Assembly: GCA_025603075.1 (NCBI GenBank)
Contig: MU626286.1
Location: 1-64,000, forward strand
DNA: 64,000 bases
Source of the DNA: Neoconidiobolus thromboides FSU 785
Lineage: Eukaryota; Entomophthoromycota; Entomophthoromycetes; Entomophthorales; Neoconidiobolaceae
Direction of reading: 5' to 3'
In this document: in pieces, positions 21,778-30,657 of the stretch
Position numbering within the stretch: position 1 is the first letter of the stretch
Layout: each line of letters begins with the position of its first letter
Translations under genes and position numbers: made by a program
The notes under the pieces: model-generated
What the model saw: only the letters and a program-made list of their open reading frames with translations
The model's database searches: none
What the model was told of the DNA's origin: nothing

Positions 21778-22747
21778 AAGCGATTTACCTCATTATTTAT
21801 AATAAGTTTACTAGTTAGTCATTGTATTTACTTCATATATTATACCTTAGTTAATAGTAAACTGACTAATGTAGTCAATTTAATTTCCCTTTTATTTTCA
21901 ATATCCTGGACATCGACCACTTATTACCCGTAGTTTTGATATCCTTATATATATTTTTAAATAGTTTATCAACATCTAACAACACAGGCCCAGAAACAAT
22001 AGGCCCCATTCTATTAAAAATTTGAGCAATCTATTCAGACTTCTTTAATCAATAGAATAGTAGCTTCATCATTTGGTAATTCCTACTTTCAATTTGAAAT
22101 AAAGCTGTAGAATTGATACAGCAACTAACAGCTAAATTGAACAATAGTTTATCCAAAGCCATAAGAAATTAACTTTAGTTTTGATATTCAATGGTATTTG
22201 GCTTGGATCTATCCAAGCCTCCAATTTGGTCTCTAAATTAATATTTATAAGCAGGAAGTTGAACGTGAAATCAAATGAGCAAAAGTTTGCTCTCTGTATG
22301 ATACACGATATGTTAAAAATGGGTCTTTATTTTGCCCAATACAGTAGTGGTTAGTAGTGCCTACTGTTACCCTCAGTGAGATTTTCCAAGTTTCTAATAC
22401 CTATATTAATTCTTTAATTACTCCTATCCCATTTATGTTACAAAATAAACAAACTATCTAAATCAATATTCTTTTTGATCAAGTTTGTGGCTGATATATG
22501 ATAGACTTTGGACATTATCAATATCTTTCTAAAAGTTTTTAACGGTAATTGATGCACTAATCGGTAATTGAAATCTATATATGCGAGTTAATGGCTTTCT
22601 TGTATAATACTTAGTTTGCTACTGTGGGATAGGAAATCATGATGGAATTACTTAGATGTAATAGTAAGTTGTTTTGTTACCGCTTTTTAATAAATGAGAA
22701 ACAAATAAATAACCGGAAGAACTAGCTCTCAAGATGTTTTAATGTAT
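21778..22747 (-). pseudogene. Ketopantoate reductase pseudogene 2 (full length)
   Basis: Matches the reductase gene from near its stop to its start: TTTATAATAAGTTTA, ATTTGAGCAATCTATTCAG, ATAGGAAATCATGATGGA and GCTCTCAAGATGTTTTAATG are all recognisable. Frameshifts and stops are spread along it and the start codon is ATA. It keeps the tail-to-tail arrangement with the bL36m pseudogene, and even the sequence just upstream (GATTTCGTAGG...TTAATGGATTA) resembles 15830-15880. Confidence 0.85.
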
Positions 22748-22941
22748 TTAGAAATACAGATTAGTTATCAAAGTGGATGGCAATGTATTTTTATTTATGT
22801 TGATTTCAGGTTATTGATGATTTCGTAGGATTAAAATGCCAAATTTTAAAAATTAATGGATTATCCAAAAATGAATTAACATAAAATCAAATTATAGTCG
22901 TAATTTCAATTAATTTTTTATATAAATCTTTTGATTTAAAA

Positions 22942-23873
22942 ATGGCTGATATTGAAACTGAAGTTCAACAAGAGTTACCCACCATTGAAAAAATTGATGT
23001 TTATTATTGTCAAGGTAATAGTTAATCTAACTCAAATATCATTCTTAACTAATCTTATCATCTTACAGTCTGCACTCTTCCATCTGAAGTAAAACCTCAA
23101 TCATTCTTTTTTATGTATCAACTAACTAACTTAGTATTGCGAATATGGACCTACTTTCGAACGCTGTAAACAAAGTTTAAAGGAAGATAATAAGGAATTA
23201 TTTAATCAATTATATGGTACTGGTACAGTTATTATTTTATTTCTAACTTTGAACTTAAATTTCATTTTCATTAGACGATGCTCCCGATAGTACAACCAAT
23301 GTGGATAGTAGAGCTATAAGAAAAGGTAATAAATTGATACTAATTAAGGTTATAAAAGCTAAACTTGATATAAGCTGCTGAAAAAATTAAGAAAGAAGAA
23401 GAGAAAAAAGATGTAAGATTTTATTAAAAAAATCCATGAGTTGGTTTAATTGTATCCACTGTAGAAATCACGTATTACTATTAAACGTATCGAACGTAAT
23501 AAACGTAAATATATTACTTCTATTCAAGGTTTAGAAGTATTTGGTAATATTTTTATTTATTTATTTTAACCATATTAACTAATTTAACAAACAAAATTAA
23601 AGGCGTTGAGTTGAAAAAAGCAGCCAAATTATTTGCTAATAAATTTGCATGTGGTTCATCAGTAACTAAAACAGCTACTGGTCAAGAAGAGATTGTGGTG
23701 CAAGGTGATGTTTCTGAAGAACTTTTGGAATTAATTACCAAAACTTGGCCTGAGGTAAGGGATTTTTATCATAGTGATATATAATAGTTTTTATTCTTGT
23801 AATTTTTTTTTATTAGATTGAAGAAGATAAGGTGGACCTTAAGGAAGATAAAAAAGGAAAGAAAAGTTCTTAG
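22942..23873 (+). CDS. TMA22: Density-regulated protein homologue (DENR/TMA22)
   Basis: Eight exons (22942-23014, 23069-23088, 23135-23216, 23275-23325, 23375-23412, 23465-23543, 23603-23754, 23817-23873) join to 183 residues. DENR with MCT-1 acts on the 40S ribosome in re-initiation and recycling. The N-terminus has the zinc-binding region YYCQVCTLPSEYCEYGP with TFERCK, and the C-terminus is an SUI1 domain: SRITIKRIERNKRKYITSI with GLEVFGVELKKAAKLFANKF and ACGSSV, ending IVVQGDVSEELLELITKTWP and a Lys-rich tail. Exon 2 is only 20 nt. It lies between pseudogene blocks yet is intact. Confidence 0.92.
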
Positions 23874-24227
23874 TTTGATTGATGGATTAATCTTAAATAA
23901 ATTGGAATGAATTAAATCGTTTGTGATATTTATGGCTAAAAATTTTAACATTTTAATATAGTTTTATTAATGCTATACAGCTAAGAAATTGGTATGAATT
24001 TTATAAAAATAACGGAAATTTAAGAGTTTGAGCACGTTTTAATTACCGACATATTAATTTAACAATAAATACCTTAAGAGTCTCTATTCCCTATCAGTAT
24101 TAACCCTATTACCATAGAAAAGTCACTTATAGTTAACGAGTTAAACAAGACGATTTAATAAATTCAACCAAACTTTAGTTTATTTCAATTCTTTGTCAAT
24201 AAAACTTAACTTTCATAGTTTAATAAA
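23874..24227. other. Intergenic region between DENR and TAD3 pseudogene
   Basis: About 350 bases of AT-rich sequence; nothing recognisable. Confidence 0.4.
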
Positions 24228-25078
24228 AAAGAAGTGTCTGTTTAAAAGTACACGAGCTAAAATTTAAATAGACTATAAGCTACAAAGAAGAAAGTGAATT
24301 GGATTTAGGTAAGTAGTTAAAAAAAGAAACAACCGAGATTTAATGCTACAACGGGGTAGAAATCATCGTAACTAATATCTAAGCTAGATTTTCAATCAAA
24401 TAATTAAGAATTCAATTTGTTAAATTTATATAATCTACATATCTATCTTTAAAACTAAAGTTAGTTTTAAAAACATAATCATAATCATAATCCCAAAAAA
24501 TTATTAAGCATTTTAATAGGTTTAAAAATAAGTAGTGTCTTTTGATTATGTTGATAACAGCAATTATTTTCATCATTTGTATTAACTTTAACTAGATTTA
24601 AATAACCTTAAATTATTAATCAGTATCCTAATAGCTTAGAAGATTGAAGCTTAGATTTCACATGACAGGAATCAATTAAAGAAAAGAGTAAACTTATAGA
24701 AACATATCTAATAAAACTACTGAAACGTATACCATTAAATAGAAAAAAAATTGATCAAATAGTACCATTCAAACAGTGAATCAGCATAGGAATCCACCTG
24801 GATAAGCTGAGCGTGATAGTTTTATTTGCAGTGTAATCATGTTTCAAGATAGTTAAACTCATTAAATAGAAAGTGAATTTTATGAAATAATGGGGAAGTG
24901 GCTGACAGTAGATCGGAAGTTAATCAAATAAAATAAGTTGTTTTATTTTATCTTTTATCTTTCATCATACAAATCACTTTAGCATTGTCAAAGAATAATT
25001 GAGTTGATATCAAATGAGATGAAACCACTACAGATGGTAGTGACATCAGTTGACATAGTGGTACTTTTTGAAACATAA

Positions 25079-25184
25079 TATAGGGGTCTTTGTTTTGATT
25101 TTATTGCTTTTTTCATTTTTTAAGCGCTATTTGAGTGAAAAAATTGTTAATCCAAACTCTTAAGCAAAAAAATACATCGCCATA
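25079..25184 (-). mobile_element. MITE-like element, copy 11
   Basis: TATAGGGGTCTTTG ... ACATCGCCATA, central TTAAGCGCTATTTGAGTG. Inserted inside an exon of the TAD3 pseudogene, in opposite orientation to copy 12 only 12 bp away. Confidence 0.75.
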
Positions 25185-25196
25185 TTATGAATTTGA

Positions 25197-25299
25197 TATG
25201 GGGATGTATTTTTTTGTTTAAGAATTTTACTAACAATCTTTCCATTCAAATAGCGCTTAAAAAATGAAAAATAATGAAACTAAAAAAAACAACCCTATA
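25197..25299 (+). mobile_element. MITE-like element, copy 12
   Basis: TATGGGGATGTATTTTTTTG ... ACAACCCTATA, central TTCAAATAGCGCTTAAAAAATG. Adjacent to copy 11 within the TAD3 pseudogene. Confidence 0.78.
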
Positions 25300-25646
25300 T
25301 ATTATATATGTTAATAAAAATAATATCAACAAAAAGGAAGTAAAAAAAGAAAAGGAACAAAATCAGAGATTGGGGCTAACTATCTATGTCAGAATTTGAA
25401 TTTTTATTCAAGTTCAGAACCTTATATTATACAAGAGAATTACTACCATATTTAATTGCTTTTTGATATATTTTTCTTTTTAGTTAGGTGTGTTGTGGTG
25501 TTAGTTCATTCTGGAGTACAATATGTGTTTTGTAAGTTTAAAAATGAAAATTATGATGCACTTGATTCTAAAGCTAAAATTCATAAATTTTAAAGGTTCA
25601 AATCACCATTATAAAGCGTTTGTTGGAAATTTTGAGCAGATATAAT

Positions 25647-26560
25647 TGAGTCTATTGATATTATATAGTAATTACGATAGAGTGTTAATCGTATTTATAA
25701 TTTGAGGTAGATTAGCTTGATTCAATATAATCTCATATCATGTTAGAGTTATAATGGGCTAAATCTTATATCAATATTAAGCTCTTTATTCCAATTAATG
25801 AAACTTTCAGTATAAGAATTTATGGTCTTTTAGTTTAAAACAATAAGATAAACTTTACAAAAGTCACTTTTTCTAGAATGAAACTGTAGATACGAGAAAT
25901 TAATTAAGCCATAGCTTTGTATATTAAATAATTTGAGTGGTTTTTAATATGCTTAATGAGTTTAAATAACAATAAAATTACTGCTATATATATTAAAATC
26001 AAGTAGATTTTTAATCTATCATTCAACACCTCTATTTATCACCAAGGATAACACTGATATAATGATAACCACGATATGGGGATATATTTTTTTGCTTAAT
26101 AATTTTACTAACAATCTCTCCACCTAAATAGCGCTCAAAAAATGGAAAAAGTTATGAAGTTAAAAAAAACAGCTCCACATATTGAAAATGTTTTAAATAG
26201 TGAAATAATCATCATAGGGTAAATTAAGAAAAACTATAATCCTATAATATAAATTTCTAAATTAATAATACTGATAATTTAAATAAAAGTCTATTTATAG
26301 AGGCTATAATGCTGTCCAGCATAACATCTTTTTATCCAAGTTAATTTTGAATAGCTTTCCATCAGATCATCTGCTATTTCATTAACACCCTATCTAAAGC
26401 ATATAAAAAGAAATAAAAGGGTAGTAAGGTTATAATTAATTTTTTCATCAAATCTCTTAAATAAGGTTACTTAATTTTTAATGCTTTGAGGTTAGGAAAT
26501 AAGGACAAAAATAAACGAAGTTCTGAAGTGTGGCATAAAAAAAGATAATATCAATTTGCT
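25647..26560. other. Duplicated TAD3 downstream flank and MITE
   Basis: To about 25960 it resembles the sequence after the TAD3 gene (11828-12080). A MITE lies at 26075-26181. The rest has no recognisable gene. Confidence 0.5.
26075..26181 (+). mobile_element. MITE-like element, copy 13
   Basis: TATGGGGATATATTTTTTTG ... ACAGCTCCACATA, central CCTAAATAGCGCTCAAAAAATGG. Confidence 0.75.
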
Positions 26561-26599
26561 TTATAAAAGTACATTTTTTTAAATTATATTATTTATTGT

Positions 26600-27665
26600 A
26601 AATATCACCTTCATTTAAATATAGTTGACAAAATATTATTTTGATATCAAAGTTTAATTCACTGAAAAGGATAACTCGTATATTAAATAATAAAGAAATT
26701 GGCCTTAACAATTTTATTGTGCATACACTAAAGCGAACTTTTGAGATTGACAATTTCAAAAGATAGTATGTATAGTTGTTGAATTGAAGCACTCTAAAGC
26801 AACGATATTGTTGCTTTCTATAACTTTTCTATTATATTCGTCAAAACTAAATTTTGAATCACGAGTATCTATGAGTTTCATAATCTTAACTGCTTTAAAT
26901 CACTAGGATATTTTATAATTTTATTAATAATATCTCCAACAATTTCTAACTTTAACTTTGAGCTAAAATCTGTCTTTGGATTCAGATGAATATTATATTT
27001 AATATGTCCACAATTGTAATTTTAACACTTTTAAAATTTTAAGCTTTGTTTTAATTGTCTTTAATCCATTTGAAGTTAAAGTACCTTTTGCTGATATTGA
27101 AAGGGATCTTATTTTATCTGGATTTGAACGTTGAATCATATTTTCAGTACATGACCTTCAATAAAGTCAAGTATTTCAAGTTGTTTTGAATAATTTTTGA
27201 ATAATTCCAATAAACCTATGCAATTGTATTCTCCCAACATTATTTCCTTAAATCTTGGTATTTTCCTGACTAGTTTAATATTACTGGAATCATTATTCTC
27301 AGAATTATTATTGTTATTACCATTACCTTTAATACTATTTTCAAAATCATAACTGATTGACGATAAATTCGGAGAATATTCTAAATACTAAAAGTACCAT
27401 AATACATACTAGTATGCTTCATTAAAGGCCTATTTTCCCTAATAAACTTTTCTTGGTACGTCCAATATTCCTTAAGCCCATACCAATTGTAAATTGAATA
27501 AACTAAGTTACATTTGATTATATTACTAAGATTATTGAATATATGCTCGTTTAAGAAGCATAGCTCAAATAGTTTCTCTAGTTCCAATAGCCTAAATATC
27601 CCTTCTAATAATATGTCAGGTAATTGCCCGGGTCTCAATGATATTTCAGTATAAGCTGTATGAAC
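26600..27665 (-). pseudogene. F-box / leucine-rich-like family gene, frameshifted
   Basis: An N-terminal F-box-like segment is readable near 27620-27540 (LPDILLEGIFRLLELEKLF, then ELCFLNEHIF), preceded by a possible splice acceptor TTAACTTAAG at 27665. After TSMYYGTFSI the frame stops at 27381, and downstream coding continues in other frames: KIPRFKEIMLGEYNC and LLELFKNYSKQLEILDF, then SLSISAKGTLTSNGLKTIKT, then NPKTDFSSKLKLEIVGDI. At least three frame changes are needed, and the only intron that could heal the first would be 29 nt, shorter than all others here. F-box proteins usually recruit substrates to SCF ubiquitin ligases. Related broken copies lie at 37221-37620 and 57240-58195. It could be a working gene with unusual splicing, but decay is more likely. 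Confidence 0.6.
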
Positions 27666-28309
27666 TTAAGTTAATTTGATTTTGGTTACTTATATTGTGA
27701 TATATTGAGCAAATTTCAATTGAACTTTTAAGAAAATGGTAAATTGTTGACCACATTAATATAGCTTAAACTTCAATATTTATGATGTTCAAGTCTACAT
27801 TTAAGTAATAAATAAACCCTTTATAATAGCATTTGGGGATGTATTTTTGTGTTTAAGAATTTTACTAGCAATTTTTCCGCTCAAATAGTGCCTAAAAGAT
27901 GAAAAAAATAATGAAACCAAAAAAACATACCTATGTTGGTTTTTAGCTTAATTTTTAGGTTGCATAATTTTAAAAATTAAACCAATAATTTAATTAGCAT
28001 TTATTGTATCTGAGAGACACTCTCAAGAAGCAAAAGGTTAATGTAGATTTGAGTTTGTGAAACATTATGAGGATACGACTCATTTGGCCAATCAATAGCA
28101 TTCGTCAAAAAATTATTGGAAATTAGACAAGCACTTCATGTCCTCAGATTGGCTCACAAGCTCAAATTTATGATGACAGTTTAAATTTTTGTTTTACGGA
28201 ATTTTCATTTCACAAACTTTCAATTAGAATTGTGGTCCTTTTTTGACTTTCTATCTCTAACAAATTCTATATTTTACTTTCAATTCTAAAGAATACAATT
28301 TCAGTCCCA
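27666..28309. other. Intergenic region with MITE
   Basis: Contains MITE copy 14 and the upstream region of the helix-turn-helix repeat protein; no other gene is seen. Confidence 0.5.
27832..27933 (+). mobile_element. MITE-like element, copy 14
   Basis: TTTGGGGATGTATTTTTG ... AACATACCTATG, central CTCAAATAGTGCCTAAAAGATG. The right end is mutated. Confidence 0.72.
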
Positions 28310-29785
28310 ATGTGTGATAAAATAAGCGAACAAAATAAAATCGAGAATAACGGCCTCAATCCTCAAGGTCTCATTGCAATAAGTGAAGAAGCCAAGAGTA
28401 ATTTAATGTTATTAGTAGATGAGGAAGGTATGCCTACAAAGAAAGCAGCAGAGTTATTATCTATCAGCCCAACAGCAGCAGGAACAATAATATCTGGGGA
28501 AATCAAAAAGTTAGAGGAAGCCTCAGAAAAAATACAAAAACAAATGGAGATGGTACAAAAGATAACGACAGTCAAAGGACAACGTGTAAAAAAAAATACC
28601 AAGGTAGGGATACCAAAGGTTGTAAAAAAAAGTGGTATGGAGAGGCTTATAGAGGAAGATGAAATATATCGAATACTATTACCTGGCGGAGATGATATTA
28701 TTCAAAAAATAGAAGAAGAAAATATTAGAGCTAGAATGAAAAAGATTCCTGATGAAAAAGAGAAGTTAAGAATAGAAAAGATTGCTGAGGTAAAAGCAGA
28801 AAGAAAACGAAAAGTGGAAAAATTAAAAATGGTGACGCAGTTGGATGAAGAAAAATATGAAATACAAAGGGCCAAAGAAATGGAGGAAAAACAAGAGGTT
28901 GCTGAAGAAGAACGAAGAATGACTATGCAAAAATTTCAAGAAGTAAAGGAGGGCCAATTAATAGCAGAAAAAAATAGTAGGAATACATTTGAAGGAGTTA
29001 CAAAAATAACTGAAACGGAAAGGATCAAAGAAAATGAAAGGGTTAGGGTACGAAAAGTGGCCGAACAAGAACAAATAAAAAGGATAAGTATACAAAATGG
29101 CTCCAAAGAAAAGAAAAAAGCAAAGATTTCAATGTCGTTAGGAAAAGATAAGCTTGAAAAAGTTGAAGAGAAACGAATTCAAACGCAAAAGGTTGCTGAA
29201 GAAAGAGCAAGACTAAAAATGCAAAAGGAAGCTGAAGTAAAAGCAGGAAGGAAGCAAAAGGCAGAAGAAAAGGCAAGAGTGAAAATCCAGAAAAATCCAG
29301 AAACTACTAAAGGGGGTGATATATTAACTGTACAAGATACAAATGATACAAATAATACTAAAGTTTATCGAAAGTATGCTGAAGTCAATGATAAACTTCG
29401 AAGGTATTTAATCTTTTTAGTGAAGGATCAAGGGCAAAGTATTCAAGAAGCAGCGAACTTTTTAATGATTAGATATGAAGAGGCGGTAGCCATTATTCAT
29501 CATGAAGAAGATAAAATTAGGAGAGCTAATGATTTGGAAACAGTAGAAACACGAGAAGATGGTGTTATAATTGGACAGAGTAGTGAAATAATGGAAAGCA
29601 TTCGAGTTCAACAGGCCAATAAGGAAAAAATGGAGATTAAACAGAAGTTATTGGATCTAGTTCATAAACAAGGAAAACCAATCAAAGAAGCAGCTAAATT
29701 AGTGGAGATTAGTCATCTTGAGGCAAGGGGTATTGTTGATGAAGAAATAAATCGATTGAAAGCGATAACGCAAAAAAAATACTAA
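28310..29785 (+). CDS. Protein with three HTH-like repeats and charged coiled coil
   Basis: Single exon, 491 residues, starting at the only nearby ATG. Three copies of one motif can be aligned: residues 27-70 (LLVDEEGMPTKKAAELLSIS, followed by TAAGTIISGEIKKLEE), 359-405 (FLVKDQGQSIQEAANFLMI) and 438-485 (LDLVHKQGKPIKEAAKLVEI, followed by EARGIVDEEINRLK). The pattern G-x-x-I-x-E-A-A-x-L-x-x-I-S-x-x-x-A-x-x-I resembles the homeodomain-like helix-turn-helix found at the N-terminus of Tc1/mariner-type transposases and in some transcription factors. Residues 110-340 are a Lys/Glu-rich coiled coil with recurring K-V-A-E-E-x-x-R units. No catalytic transposase domain is present. Not recognised; DNA or RNA binding is inferred only from the repeat pattern. 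Confidence 0.75.
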   Translation: MCDKISEQNKIENNGLNPQGLIAISEEAKSNLMLLVDEEGMPTKKAAELLSISPTAAGTIISGEIKKLEEASEKIQKQMEMVQKITTVKGQRVKKNTKVGIPKVVKKSGMERLIEEDEIYRILLPGGDDIIQKIEEENIRARMKKIPDEKEKLRIEKIAEVKAERKRKVEKLKMVTQLDEEKYEIQRAKEMEEKQEVAEEERRMTMQKFQEVKEGQLIAEKNSRNTFEGVTKITETERIKENERVRVRKVAEQEQIKRISIQNGSKEKKKAKISMSLGKDKLEKVEEKRIQTQKVAEERARLKMQKEAEVKAGRKQKAEEKARVKIQKNPETTKGGDILTVQDTNDTNNTKVYRKYAEVNDKLRRYLIFLVKDQGQSIQEAANFLMIRYEEAVAIIHHEEDKIRRANDLETVETREDGVIIGQSSEIMESIRVQQANKEKMEIKQKLLDLVHKQGKPIKEAAKLVEISHLEARGIVDEEINRLKAITQKKY

Positions 29786-30657
29786 AAAGCTAAATAGGAT
29801 ATAAATAAAAGTAGGAAGAACATCAAATAATCAAGATAAGAATATTGATAAACATTATGGTAGTTTGTTTGATGATAAAGAACTTTATGATATTGGAAAG
29901 CAAATCATGAGACTAAAAGGTGATTATTGATAGCGACAGATGGAAGAAAGATGGGGAAAATTATAGTAAAGTATTTATTGATTTAGTACAATGAGATAGT
30001 GATTAGGTAGTTTTATTTGGTATTAAGTTTAAATAATTATTAAGTAGTAAAATTGATGGGAAAGGTACTACTGATGAACTTTTTTTTTAATTTATATTAT
30101 AAAAACTTATACTCAGTTTAGGAAACAGTTTTTAATGATACGAAAAGCGAATTTAGTTAAAATGTAAATAAAGGCATTTATATAAGTTAAATGATTTTTT
30201 ATTTAAAGTTTGAAGCAAATATTTTAAATTATTAAAATTCTATTTATTATTGATTATAGAATAAAATATGGGGATGTTTTTTTTTGATTTATTACTTTTC
30301 TATTTTTTAAGCGCTATTTGAATGGAAAAATTGTTAGTAAAATTCTTAAACATAAAACTACATCCCCATATACTTTTATAAAATCTAATTTATTGTAAAT
30401 TTATAATTTACTATTACCCTAAAAGTAAAGTCAATATAAAGCATTATATTTTTTTAGTGAACTGAATACCTTATTAAGAAAATAAAAATAAATATACAAA
30501 AAAATTAAAATTATTTTTGAATAAATTTTATTATAAAAAACCAAGCTATAATGTAAATCCTAGTTTCAAGCTAACTAATATCATTTCATATAGCAAATAC
30601 CTATAGCTAGTTGAACCTAAAATCTAGTCATGTATTACAATTTCCCCCATTTTTTAC
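29786..30657. other. Intergenic region with decayed coding remnant and MITE
   Basis: About 29,860-29,930 reads HYGSLFDDKELYDIGKQIM before two stops, looking like a remnant of coding sequence of unknown kind. MITE copy 15 follows at 30267-30370. The rest is AT-rich. Confidence 0.4.
30267..30370 (-). mobile_element. MITE-like element, copy 15
   Basis: TATGGGGATGTTTTTTTTTG ... TACATCCCCATA, central TTAAGCGCTATTTGAATGG; ends perfect. Confidence 0.8.

Larger units (their letters stand above)
24228..25646 (+). pseudogene. TAD3/ADAT3 pseudogene split by two MITEs
   Basis: Follows the TAD3 gene exon by exon, introns included: GAAGAAAGTGAATTGGATTT for exon 1, the old intron ending AACTTTAACTAG near 24590, a 'proline-leucine-asparagine' region near 24735, and CAGAATTTGAATTTTTATTC ... 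TCAGAACC for exon 6. The last exon retains GTGGTGTTAGTTCATTC and ACCATTATAAAGCG. The start is lost, many stops occur, and the first Cys of the P-C-x-x-C motif is changed. Two MITEs (25079-25184, 25197-25299) replace the region that encodes HPLKH in the parent. Homology continues into the 3' flank to about 25960. Confidence 0.85.

Noticed and set aside
25585-25620. GGTTCAAATC, resembling the T-arm of a tRNA
   Set aside because: It lies in the TAD3 pseudogene where the parent has GGATTAAATC; no acceptor or anticodon arms surround it.
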